This document shows positions 22,446-33,986 of a stretch of DNA of 64,000 bases, piece by piece (position 1 is the stretch's first letter; each line of letters starts with the position of its first letter). The notes beneath the pieces were generated by a model, which saw only the letters and a program-made list of their open reading frames with translations, was not told the origin of the DNA and did no database searches. Both the position numbers and the translations under genes were made by a program. The stretch is from Watersipora subatra (Eukaryota > Bryozoa > Gymnolaemata > Cheilostomatida > Watersiporidae). The stretch covers positions 28,206,558 to 28,270,557 of the forward strand of contig NC_088714.1 in the NCBI RefSeq assembly GCF_963576615.1, in the 5' to 3' direction.

Positions 22446-25400
22446 ATGGATGAGAAAGGCTGGACTATAGATAAGCTGAACACTGATAACTATGCCACAT
22501 GGAAGTTCAAACTCAAACACCTACTCATAGCTAAGGACTTATTTGGATATGTGGATGGAACCATTACTCTGGAGGATGATGCTCACGCTGCTGCTAAAGC
22601 CGAGTACAAAAATAAGTCAAGCCAAGCTTTTTCCCACATGGTGCTTTCTGTGAGTGATAGTATTATTTATCTCATCAGTGAATGTGAGGACCCAGGAGTT
22701 GCGTGGAACAAGCTCAGAGCTCATTTTTAACGTGATACACTGGCGAATAAGTTATTTCTCAAGAAACGGTACTTTAGGACTGTTATGAGCGAAGGTTCAT
22801 CAATTGAAGACCACCTACGTCACATGAAAGCTATCACTGATAAACTTGCAGCTATTAAGGCTAATATTAGCGAGGAAGACCCGGTGGTGACTCTACTTGG
22901 AAGCCTCCCGGAAAGCTATTCAACGCTAGTGACTGCACTCGAGGCTCGCGGTGACAATATAACTTTACAGTTCGCCACACAAACACTCCTTAAGAAGAAC
23001 AAAAAAGGGAACAAAGAGCACTGACTCCAGCCAGCGATTCTGGTAGTGTCAGGTCTAAAGCGAACTCTGACACTGCTCTACTGTCAGCAAGTAACCGCTT
23101 TAAACATAGTCAGCAACAATCCAAAGTCTGCTATATCTGTGGGTCTTTACAACATTATCAAAACGGTTGTCCTAAAAACAACTATAATCAGAGCCGTGAA
23201 TCGTGTCGCGGCCGAGAACGAGGTCATGGATATTACAACAGTAACTCAAATCCACACCAGGCCAAAATATCTACATACGATGATAATAGCAAAGATGATG
23301 AATCGGCATTTACTGTATTGGAGACAGATGTTGACTCTCAAAAATGGCTGATCGACAGCGGTGCTACCAGTCACATGGCGAAAAATAAAGCTGTATTTTG
23401 TGATTATTTTAAGCTAGATTCACCTGAGTACGTTGTTGTTGCCGATGGGTCTCAAGTTCAAGTAGTCGGTAAAGGTATTGTTCAGCTGCAAACAAAAATT
23501 CATGGAAATAAAACTAGACGTGCTACACTTTACAATGTACTACACATACCTGACCTACACGGAAATCTATTTTCTGTAAACGCTGCTACACAAAAAGGAT
23601 ATATAATACAGTTTGGACATTCGAGATGCTGGATTAAGAATCAAAAAAAGATGTTCATAGCATCAGGATCTGTAGTAAACAGGCTATATTATCTTGATGT
23701 CGAGTTTGTTATTCATACTGCTAATGCTGCCGCGTCCTCCTCCCTACTGTGGCATCAACGATCTTTCATGGAAACGTAAGTAGCCTCAAAAACATGAATC
23801 ATTGGTGTGAAAATGGTTGTAATGTTACCGGCGAAATAGGTGTCTGTGAAGCTTGCGTGAAAGGTAAAATGTCTCGACGTCCTGTTCAAACTGACCATGG
23901 CATTAAATCAAGTAGGGTTCTTGAATTGGTACATACGGATGTGTGTGGCCCTATGCAGAATGAATCTTTAGGTGGTAGCAAGTATTTTGTTTCATTTATT
24001 AATGATTTTAGTAGGCATGTGCAGATATATTTTTTACGTGACAAATCTAGCGTGTTCCAGGCGTTTAAAACTTACGAATCATTAGTGACAAATCAAACTG
24101 GTCAGACTATAGGTACACTTAGAAGCGATGGTGGTGGAGAATATACATCTAATGAGTTTGAGAGTTACCTTTCAGCCCAAGGTATACATCACCAAGTCAC
24201 CACTCGCTATTCTCCACAACAAAACGGCTGTGCTGAGAGATTTAATCGTACTGTTTGTGAGGCCGCTCGCTCGTTAATTTCTGAATCTCACTTTCCAAAG
24301 TCATTCTGGGGAGAGGCAATATCGACCGCGGTATACATTCGTAATCGCCTCCCCACACGAGCACTTGAATGGAATACAACTCCTTATGAAAAATGGAACA
24401 ACAGAAAACCTGATATTGGACACGTGAAAATTTTTGGATGTTTAGTCTATGCTCACATACTCGATCAGCTGAGACGTAAACTCGATGAGAAAGCAGAATC
24501 AATGGTGTTTGTAGGGTATAGCCTTAGGTCTAAAGCCTACAGACTCTACGATCCGATCACTAGAAAAATAGAGGTAAGACGTGGTGTCACCTTTGATGAA
24601 ACCAAGCTCGGTTTACCAAATCAGTCGTCAAAGCCAGGTGTACACAACTCTGAAGCGGTGAATATTGACCTATCAGAAAATGATAAGGCTCCTCCAACAC
24701 CGACGGTTACACATAGGCAATCACCACGTTCCACTCAACTCATTGTTCGGTTTGGTATTGATGATTTCACAAACCTTGGTCACTCTGCTCACTCAGCAAT
24801 CATCATTGTGGAGCCTCTTAGTTTGTCGCAAGCACAGGCTAGCACAAATCGTGATGCCTGGATCAAAGTCAGCAATGATGAATGTATCAATAATGATGTA
24901 TCAATCACTGATCAACAATGGTACATGGGAACTAGTTGATCTTCCGCCCGAGCGCAAAGCGATTGGCTCTAAGTGGGTTTTCAAGGCTAAACACTCGTCT
25001 AATAGGTCTATAAGTAGATTCAAAGCTCGACTTGTGGCAATGGGATATGCACAAAAGGCTGGGGTGGATTACGATGAAACATACGCCCTTGTGATTCACA
25101 GAACATCTCTGCGAGCACTCTTATCAGATGCTGTTGAGAGAGATATGATGATACACCAAATGGATGTACAAACGGCTTTTTAGAATGGAAAGCTGTCAGA
25201 AGATGTACAAGTGTATATGGAACAGCCAGAGGGTTCTGTTGTGCCGGGTAAAGAAAATTTAGTCTGCAAACTTAATCGCTCGCTGTATGGACTTAAACAG
25301 TCGCCTAAATGTTGGAACATGGTATTAGATGAATTTCTTAAATCATTAGGTTGCATGCAGTCCTCCGCTGACAACTGTGTGTATATTCGCTGGAAAAATG

Positions 25401-26202
25401 ACCAGAAAGTGATGATTGGTGTCTACGTAGATGACTTGTGTATAATGTCAGACACTGGTGCTCAGATGACCGAATTAAAATCGGCTCTTTCGTCTCGTTT
25501 CAAAATGACGAATCTCGGACCGCTTCATCGTTGTCTGGGATTACTTATTGAGAGAGGAGAATCTATGAGAAATCTATGTGTCTAAGTCAGAAGCCTTACA
25601 TTCAACAAATAATTCAAAAGTTCAACATGGAAAACTGTAAGCCTGTCACAACTCCGGCAGCATATGATGTAAAGCTGAGTCACAAGAATGGAAGCAAATT
25701 AGCAGATCCCAATCTCTATCAATCGATGGTAGGAAGTCTACTATATGCTGCCGTACCTACTCGTTTAGATATTGCTGAAGCAGTGGGAGCTTTAGCCAAG
25801 TTCAACGCTTGCCCCACCCAGACTCACTTGACCGCAGCCAAACGAGTAATACGCTACCTGAATGGCATCAAGGATTTATGCCTGAATTTTAGAAAGCAAG
25901 GTAAACCAATGGTTGCATACACAGATGCAGATTATGCGAGCGACGCTGACCGGCACTCGAAATCGGGTGCAGTCTTCATTAATGCTGGTTGTCCAATCAG
26001 CTGGTCCAGCAAGCGTCAGTCAGTCGTTGCTCTCTGCTACGGAATCAGAATATATATTGCGTTGTTTGATGGTGTTGTTGAGTGCATGTGGTTACGTCAG
26101 CTATTCTCAGATATTGGAACCACGCAACTCAATTCTACAATCATCTTTGTAGATAATCAATCAGCTGCAGCGATCGCCAACAGCCAGAAAACTAGCGTTT
26201 GA
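22446..26202 (+). pseudogene. Copia Gag-Pol polyprotein, broken
   Basis: Start MDEKGWTIDKLNTDNYATWK at 22446, in the usual copia Gag form. Domains in order: Gag (22446-23024), CCHC knuckle CYICGSLQHYQNGC (~23127-23168, shifted frame), protease WLIDSGATSHM (~23345), the GAG-pre-integrase zinc region (~23750-23880), the integrase core with Asp in HTDVCGP, Asp in RSDGGGEY and Glu in CAERFNRT, reverse transcriptase with YVDDL (~25425), and RNase H with YTDADYASDADRHSKSG (~25918). The breaks are TAA at 22728-22730; a frame change at an A-run near 23004; a frame change near 23765; a frame change near 24890; TAG at 25181-25183; a frame change near 25570; and a short out-of-frame patch near 26030 that removes the usual ESEY block. 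RNase H ends abruptly at 26202, lacking the usual C-terminal segment. Confidence 0.95.
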
Positions 26203-26319
26203 GTTAATTGTCTGACCACTGAACACAAGACATATTTTTGCTTTTTCGTTGATTATGATCATTGTATTTTTTTTGTGTCACAAACTGGCTGTTGGTGCAA
26301 CCATGTAATTGAGTGGGAG

Positions 26320-26500
26320 TGTTGTAATAATAGCAGATTCATGGTTTTAAAAGCTATCTCGTTGTGCTTTCTGAAAGCTTTCTGCTTTTTGTTACAATAG
26401 CCTTTTCATAATACTCTCACTTTTGTTCACAGCTGTCAAGATGAACACAGCTAATAAAGTTTCTGTCAATAAACTGAATGTTCAAAGAATCTAAACAACA
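26320..26500 (+). repeat. 3' LTR of copia element
   Basis: 181 bp, TGTTGTAATAATAG to CTAAACAACA, preceded by the polypurine tract GAGTGGGAG (26311-26319). Confidence 0.95.
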
Positions 26501-26505
26501 TTTTA

Positions 26506-28489
26506 GGCCAGCTTGATTTAATATGTTAGTGTACCAAAGTTTTCAGAGTAAATACCCATGATGTAGCTGACGAATGATAAACGTGACAGTTTACTATGAC
26601 AGTTTTGTATGTGGCAGTTTAGACCCGCCATTGTCTCAACTGCATAATTCACGGTATGGACAAACCCAAAACTGACATAACGAGTAGTTCAAGTCGCAGT
26701 AGCAAAATATTTTAGATCAAAGTGCAAACAATTAACAATTAAGATGAAGTTGCATTATGACTCCTAAATTGTTTGCAGTTTGTTACTATATAGCTGCGAT
26801 TTATTACAGCATGTAGAGCTGTTTTGGGATTTTCAAAACAATATTGACTTTGTTGTCGATAACAGAATAAATAAAGCAAGAATAAAATTGGTTACAATAA
26901 TGCAACAAAGTGGTTGAGTTTTGGTGAAAAGGGTTTGCTGATGTTGATGTACATGTAGGTTAGATGGGAGATAAATCACAATACAGTTTTCAGTCCATCT
27001 GAGGCAACAGAACTCAGAAGTATTCAACCTGATCAATTTCACAAAATGCTCATGTACAATTTCGAGTCACATCTGCTGACGGTAAACAGTTGAAGAATAG
27101 CAAATGAAGAATATACTGATTACAATGTTGTGTGATATGCAGAACTGCTAAATTATAATCAGGTTCTAGAACTACGAACATGGCCTACTAATAACTACTA
27201 CTACTACAATGGAGTCTCACTTGGAGCAATAGTTGCTTCATTGGCTGATAGGTTTCCGATTAACAGAAACAAAAATGACTTTATACAGGAATTTGAGGTG
27301 AATAGAGCTAATAAAAGTTTTGTTGCTGGTTCAGCCTACAAAAAGTAAAATTAAATTCACAAACAATCACAATCAGTACATCTGGGTGTGACAACTTTGC
27401 AGCATAGTAGACCTGAAAATCAATGTGGTAGCTGCTAACAGTTATTTTTGGTTAGGCTTTATTTTTTGGATTATCTGGACCATACTTTTACACTTCCTCT
27501 CATTCATGTTTTAAGGCACTGTTATGTGGATGAGTCAACTCCGACAAACTCTTTGTAGTCTCATACAGAGCATAGTTTATGACAGTACAAATTAGCATTT
27601 CTATCTCGCTAGTCTTTAGTCAGTTATATATAATGCTTTTAGTTTCACCATTAAATGTACATACAAATATAGATGCCTTGTCAAGTTGTTCCTCTTAATT
27701 AACCCATATTGTTTGCTGTTTTGAAGGTTAGTAGGAATAAATTTCATTTTGATTATATTAAACGGATTCTTTCTGTTATCAGCCTTTTAGTATTCAAGTA
27801 ACTTAATGCTTTCATTTGAATGAGTTTTTTCTTTTCAATGTGTAACTGAAAGGTCTGGCCAACTGTGTGGCGTCATGAAACCAAAGTCTCCAGGTTTTCA
27901 ACATTTGCATTCACCTTTTATCAAGGTTTTGTTTAAAGCTTGCACAAATTATATAGACACGTTGTCTATGTAAGTTCATTAGACCTACGTAAAGCAGCCA
28001 AGTAGTGAATATGACATTACTCACCCTGAACTTTGTTTATTGTGTCACACCATTTTAACTTTTGCTAATATCAACTTTGCAATGAGTGATATACTATTGT
28101 TATTACTATTATTATGCAGTTTTTTTGTTTTAGTTAACCTGGCTAGTATAGAGTCGTACCAGAAGGAAGGTGTAGCTCATGCCTCTGCTCGGCTCAGACC
28201 AAATTAACCTCACTTACGATGGCTTCTCAACTGGCATCGCTGATCGTCTACCAATTAGGAAAGACTAGAAATGTAAGCGAACGATAAAACGGATATAGTT
28301 AGACTTCTTCTACCTGATGTTATAAGTAAACATTTGCTATCAGATATTACAGGTAAACATATTTTACAAAATAACGTAGGTAAATCTTTCCCACAAGATT
28401 TTATAGGTAAACTTTTTCTACCAGATATTTCAATTGAAGACTTTATTGCTAACCCATAGTCTGTCTTTTGGCTCTTTTCATTGCTTAGT
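26506..28489. other. No gene recognised
   Basis: AT-rich. At 28310-28440 a looser run of gtaaac/agatatt motifs precedes the minisatellite and may be its degenerate edge. Confidence 0.5.
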
Positions 28490-28914
28490 ATCAAGTAGGT
28501 ATATGGTCTAGTATCAGGTGCATTATAAGTATCAGTTACTTTACCTAGTATCAGGTACATTATCTAGTATCAAGTAGGTATATTGTGTAGTATCAGGTAC
28601 ATTACAGATATCAGTTACTTTACCTAGTATCAGGTACATTACCTAGTATCAGGTACATTACGAGTATCAGTTACTTTACCTAGTATCAGGTACTTTACCT
28701 AGTATCAGGTACATTACCTAGTATCAGGTACATTACCTAGTATCAAGTACATTACCTAGTATCAGGCACATTACTTAGTATCAGGTATGTTACCTAGTAT
28801 CAGGTGCATTACCTAGTATCAAATACATTACCTAGTATCAGGTACATTACCTACTATCAGGTACATTACCTAGTATCAGGTACATTACCTAGTATCAGGT
28901 ACATTACCTACAGT
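28490..28914. repeat. 19-bp minisatellite
   Basis: About 20 tandem units of GTATCAGGTACATTACCTA, with variants in which acatt becomes actttt or acgag. The array becomes more uniform toward its right end. Confidence 0.95.
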
Positions 28915-29688
28915 CGTGGCTAAAAATATTAACACACCTCATCATTTTGTGAAATTAATCAGGTTTTGGTTTTTTTACCACTGCTCTGAACCACCCAGGC
29001 GATATGGGCAAGTCCAAGCATCGTGCCACACACAAAGGCAATTTGTTTTCTGCCTTCTGCAATCATAATTTTCAGTTAATTAGTGAGTAAACATGTTCAG
29101 ACATACGTAAACACAAAATTTTTCATAATGAAATCTTCTCTCCTAAAGATATTGGGCAGGCAAGTAGGTCTTTTTGGTATGGTGTGTGATGCGGGGGACA
29201 ATTGATCATCTCCTCTCGAACTTTGCAATTCGTTCTGAAATAAATTTTTTCTTCTATCTCAGGTGTTTTTTCCTAGCGATTGCAAATTTTTTTCTTACCA
29301 ATCAAACGAGAAAAAAATAGTTTGTCCCACAGGTCACAATTTTAGTGCATATGTACATGTACATCAGGGTTGGAAAAAACTACGGTTTTTTTAAATCAGG
29401 TTTTTTTGGTTTAAACCGGTTTTTATGGTTTTTATAATTTGACCAAGGTTTTTGCAGTTTTATGTCTAATTAACATTACTTACTATAGCTGCATAATTGA
29501 GTATTGAGCATACATATGTGGAATCATCTGCTAAAAATGGTACTGTGGGAGTTGTTATGGGAAAAAGAGAGAAAACGTGGAAAGTTCAGAATTAATCTGT
29601 AGTCAAACGTAATTAAAGAAATACAGAGCAGAAATATTATCGCGTAAAGTGAATATATTACATACAGCTCGATCTGTAAGTAGGAATT

Positions 29689-29964
29689 TTAATCCCAGTG
29701 ATTCGTCATGTGGTAGTGTAGAGCAGAGCATAAGGCAGATGCATTGCTACTGTTTGGAGCAGTGGCAGATGACTCAACTTCTATCACCTGAATACTAGCA
29801 TCACTCTCTAAATTGGTGTTGTCAGCTTGAAATTTTGTTACGTGAGCTTTAAGCCTATCTGCGTGAACTTGCGTTACGACAGCACACATATTAAATTTTG
29901 CCTTAAAACCTTTGCCTTCTGCAGTTCGAGTGAAAAACTGCCAAGGCAGCTTTTTGCAAGGCAT
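29689..29964 (-). pseudogene. BED-type zinc finger fragment of a hAT transposase
   Basis: 91 codons beginning MPCKKLPWQFFTRTAEGKGF, then a KAKFNMC and a DRLKAHVTKF segment. Spacing matches a BED finger (aromatic WQFF start, C-x2-C, RLKxH), but the first Cys is Phe, so zinc binding is lost. The acidic linker after it resembles hAT proteins; the catalytic region is absent. It sits near the left end of hAT-2 and reads toward it. Confidence 0.6.
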
Positions 29965-31149
29965 GTTTGAAATTCAAGGCACAACTTTAACTTTTGGAAA
30001 CACAAAACAACTTAATAAACTGATCTTTAACAACCCAACTTGTGAAGAGCTTAGTGGGCTTGGTGTTAGCGAGCTCTGGTTACCCTGAGTGATGGCTAAT
30101 GGACAGCTGGCCTGTCCCCTGCACTGGTTTCCTTAGGTGGTCCAGAGCCGTTTAGTTTTACCGAGTCCCGTGACAGACGGAAGCGTATATGGGAGCTTGC
30201 TCGTTTCCAAACAAACAGGCCACGCTTACTAATCTACTATATAAATGGCAATCGTTGTCTGTCTATCTAACTGTCTATCTGTCTGTCCGCTTTATAGAGT
30301 ACCGTACTTTTCGGGCTATTAGCCGCTACGAGGTATCTAGGGCGCATTAACGAGAATCTCCGGTTAGTGCGCCTCTATGCATAGGTAACCTATTCATCGT
30401 TTGTCGTTTTCACACGAAAATGACATAATAATTACAACTCTATGGCTTTCTTTTGGCTTCATGACACGCGATGCTTTTTTGTCCTTGACATATTAGGGCT
30501 AATTTGTTTTCGGCAAAACGATACCGACGATAGACTCTCTCGATATTAGAATTTGGCGATTAAATTTTATTAACTCTATGAAACACGATGCCGTTTTTGT
30601 GAACCTCTATTTCTGGCTTTTCTTAAGTTTCAATTGCTAAATCGCTGTTAAGGTCACTACTTTTCACGCGGACAATTGTATTATCTCGAGTAGGAATAGC
30701 ATCTAGATTCTCTCACCTTCGATCAGACAAAAACACTACAATATTTTATTTTTACATAACATATTGCCGTACCAGTATCGTCGTATTCAGAGTTTTGATG
30801 GATAGCTGTTGCTGGAACAGTAAGTTTTTTATACACACACTTCTATGCAAGAATTGTTATTATTAATTCAACATTTTCACAAATTTTATTTTGTTTTCTC
30901 AGTTCGTATTAGTTGTATCATTATTGAATCATCTCATATTGTAATCGTAGCAAAACAGACTTAATTTAGCTACTACTTGCTAATTATTTCACTGTTACAT
31001 CTAAACCCTTTATAGTCGTTTTATTTTTAAAATTTATTTGACCTGCGCGAAACATTTTTCTCATGATATGAAGTTTAAAAAGTTGTTTGACAAAGTAAGT
31101 TTGAAAACCTTTACAGTTGTTTTAGGTAGAATGGCAAATATTGTTATAT

Positions 31150-31770
31150 GTTAAATACAATTAAAGACAATACAAAATGAATGAAACACTGAGAATAGGC
31201 CTATTCGCATGTGGATTGTCTTGGTACAAATTAGACTTATGAGCAGTTGGAAAAAACATCTACTCAAGAAAATCGAGTTTTTCAGTAAAGCAGTATTGGC
31301 CTCTGGTGTTAATAATCGGGCATTCAAGGAATTGGTGATCGCGTCTTTGTCGTCCCAGCTAACATCACTGTCCTTGACAGCAAAAACCCCAGTAGTAGAT
31401 TTAAGCCGTCAGAGAAACTGGCATTCATATTCTGTATCATCTACACTGTTTACGAGGCCCAGGTACGACTTTATCGACTTCTTACCATTGAACTTTACGA
31501 CCACAAAGTCTCCGGGCCTGACTACAGTACATTTGTTAGTCTCAGCATTGTTAGTTTGAGAAGTGCGTGAGGTGTCAATCGTACTTGCACTGTCTGCAGA
31601 GCGCAGGGAGCTGCAGAGCGCCCGCTCGTACTTTCGTTTAGTGGCGAGTTCCTCTTCACTTAATGGCTTTGGGTCCTTGGCTCTGTATTTACGAGCAGCA
31701 GCGCTTTGCAAGATATTCTGTCCATTTGTCCAGATCCTCTTTGAGTCGAGCTCGATAGCTTGCTACTCTA
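31150..31770 (-). pseudogene. Fragment of an invertebrate GDFVVVKF-domain protein
   Basis: On the minus strand the frame around 31711-31409 contains a Lys/Glu/Arg-rich part, then RPGDFVVVKFNGKKSIKSYL and YECQFL. It is stopped by TGA at 31409-31411 and continues in the same frame for about 60 codons (GVFAVKDSDVSWDDKDAI) toward 31210. The SH3-like pattern (GDFVxVKF, YxGxV, YxCxFL, then a Val/Asp segment) is familiar from the C-termini of uncharacterised, transposon-derived proteins in many invertebrates; I cannot name the family. The first ATG-like start is TTG, so the true 5' end is missing. It lies inside hAT-3. Confidence 0.5.
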
Positions 31771-32689
31771 CATGCACCTTTGCTCTTGTTGACTCACTGA
31801 CCAGCTAGCCTATACTGATTACTCATTACTGCAGCCTGTGAATATGTCTACCCAATAACTATCACGCAGGAATCATTGGCTCCGTCAGGATGAGATTAAA
31901 ACTAGCTGGAGACTGTCTGTTTCTTAAATTTCTTCACAAATGGGATGAAATGAGTGTAAAGTTATTCTATTATAAAAGTAATGTGATTACTATTCTAACT
32001 GTTTTATCAATAACTACTACTCTGTGATTTAGTGCATGAATACTTTGTTCTTAGGGGTGTCCCCATCAGTAATATGTCTCATCAGTAACTCAATTACACA
32101 AAGACTGATAAAGGTACCACCTCAATTTTCTCTGTATACATAGCCCTATGCAAGCCCACAAAGGATCTGAAACAAAATTTTAATTGAGATAATGTTTTTC
32201 ATAAATCAACTAAAACCTTCATTTTGATTACTGATGGTTATAATAGGCATTCCTTTTCAATCCATCCTGCTGTGTTTACTATCAAGTGAACTACTGGCCA
32301 TAAACTACATGTTATAATATTTCTAGATCGCTGGCATGAACTGGCTAGTTCTACTGTTGCTTTTCCCTAACAGCATTTTTTACTAACATTCCAATACGAA
32401 AGTAGGCCTACTTTGCAACTGGTGTATGTCCTTTACCGATGACTTTATCGGAAAACAGTTTTTTGCACACTATGCAGGCACATGTTTAGTATCTGTATTT
32501 CATATAGATAGCAATGTAATATGAAATTGAAATTTTCACCCAAAATCACTTTATTTATGGAATTGCCCATTTACATTATTTTATTTTAATGGGAAAAATT
32601 GTTTCGGATCTTGAACTTCTGGAACGGATTATGTTCGAGAACTGAGGTTTCACTATACGTTATCAAAAGATATAGGTCGCTGAAAGTTA

Positions 32690-33000
32690 TGAAATTTTAA
32701 ATTTACATTGGTTTGAAAACCTTTACAGTTGTTTTATTTAATTTTAAATCAGTTGTCCTGCACAAAACCTTTTCCTCATGTTATGAAGTTTGAAAGTTGT
32801 CGTTGTTTGAAAAAGTTTGAAAACCTTTACAGTTGTTTTATTTTCTCTCCTAATTTATTTCAACTACACAAAACACTTCTTTCGTGATATGTAGTTTGAA
32901 AGTTAGAATGGCAAATGTTGTTATATGTTAAATACAATTCAATTTTCTGTGCAAAGACTTTTTTGACTACCCGGGCAACGCCGGGTAGCACAGCTAGGCT
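32690..33000 (-). repeat. SINE-like repeat, reverse copy
   Basis: On the minus strand this starts with ctagctgtgctacccggcg and continues through the ataacaacatttgccattct block. It is the same family as copies at 48065, 49969, 56352, 61899 and 63771. A second partial match lies at about 31010-31150. Confidence 0.7.
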
Positions 33001-33069
33001 TGGGGCGTCACTCGGAGATGCTCGGGAAACCTTTTTCGCCCCGAGTACAGCGAGAGTCTCCATGCGCAG

Positions 33070-33310
33070 CTTTCCGGATGAATGAGTTGGCGAGTGCGAG
33101 GTGATTGAGTGCTAGGCGATTGACTGCGAGTGCGAGGTGATTGGTTGCGAGACGATCGGTTGCGAGTGCAAGGTGATTGATTGCAAGGTGAGTGCGAGGC
33201 GATTGATTGCGAGGCGAGTGCGAGGCGATTGATTGTGAGGCGGGTGCGGGCCGATTGATTGCAAGGCGATTGATTGCGAGTGCGAAACGATTGATCGCGA
33301 GGCGAGTGCA
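33070..33310. repeat. GC-richer imperfect minisatellite
   Basis: Repeats of GCGATTGATTGCGAG / GTGCGAGGCGATTG with irregular 10- and 20-base periods. Reading frames across it give only low-complexity Ser/Arg/Asn protein and are not genes. Confidence 0.8.
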
Positions 33311-33940
33311 AAAACGTGATTGTCAACTGCTCGGCGTGTAAAGACTGGTCAGACAGGGCGGGGGCTCAGCGGCAGAAATGCGCGATGGTCAACTGCAAAT
33401 ATAGACGGGTATGAACGGATGCATGAATCTAGACACATGAATCTAGAATATTTACTAGATTTTACACGCATCTAGCTGTAAGACACATTCCAGATATCCA
33501 TTGTTCTCCCCAACATTGACATGTATATGTGCATGCATACTCTGCTGAAGACTACAATTTCAGTAGACAGCATATTTGGAGTCGTTTTACAACAGTATGA
33601 AAGACAACTCTCAATAAACCTTATGCTGCACGTGAATCTGTTCCTGTAGGCGGGTAATGCAGCTAGTTTTATATAAGCTATAACAAAGAGGCCGCAACAT
33701 TAACCAAGAAAAGTTACCCCCTTTGGCAATCAGTCTAAAGTTGATTGTTGTATGATACACCATTTGGAAGAGGACAAATTTTCCTACAAAAATGTACAAA
33801 TATATTTTTTGTGAAAATGTAAAGTAAATGCAAAAAAGAGAGGTATTGAGAGCGAAGTATGAATACTACATTAGAGAACAGTATGTTGATCAGGATTGTT
33901 TGGAAACAAGCGTTTTGGTTTCCGATGTTGGTCGCGAGAC

Positions 33941-33986
33941 TGTGAAACTATACAACTCTCACAGTACAGAGTTGTATAGCTTCACA
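33941..33986. repeat. Short hairpin at an internal hAT-3 junction
   Basis: TGTGAAACTATACAACTCT (33941-33959), an 8-base loop, then its complement with one mismatch (33968-33986). The arms equal the outer ends of hAT-3, so this is probably a head-to-head junction of two element ends. Confidence 0.75.

Larger units (their letters stand above)
22223..26500 (+). mobile_element. Ty1/copia retrotransposon, decayed (4,278 bp)
   Basis: The 181-bp LTRs at 22223-22403 and 26320-26500 differ by about five bases, and the flanking duplication TTTTA (22218-22222, 26501-26505) is exact. Gag, protease, integrase, reverse transcriptase and RNase H come in copia order on the + strand, followed by a purine-rich GAGTGGGAG just before the 3' LTR. 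The first LTR base pair is mutated (TA instead of TG). Several stops and frameshifts make it non-autonomous. Confidence 0.97.

Noticed and set aside
24242..24502. Minus-strand frame inside copia integrase
   Set aside because: Shadow of the plus-strand integrase, which has all catalytic residues.
32994..33326. Ser/Arg/Asn-rich frame of 110 codons
   Set aside because: Product of the imperfect minisatellite.
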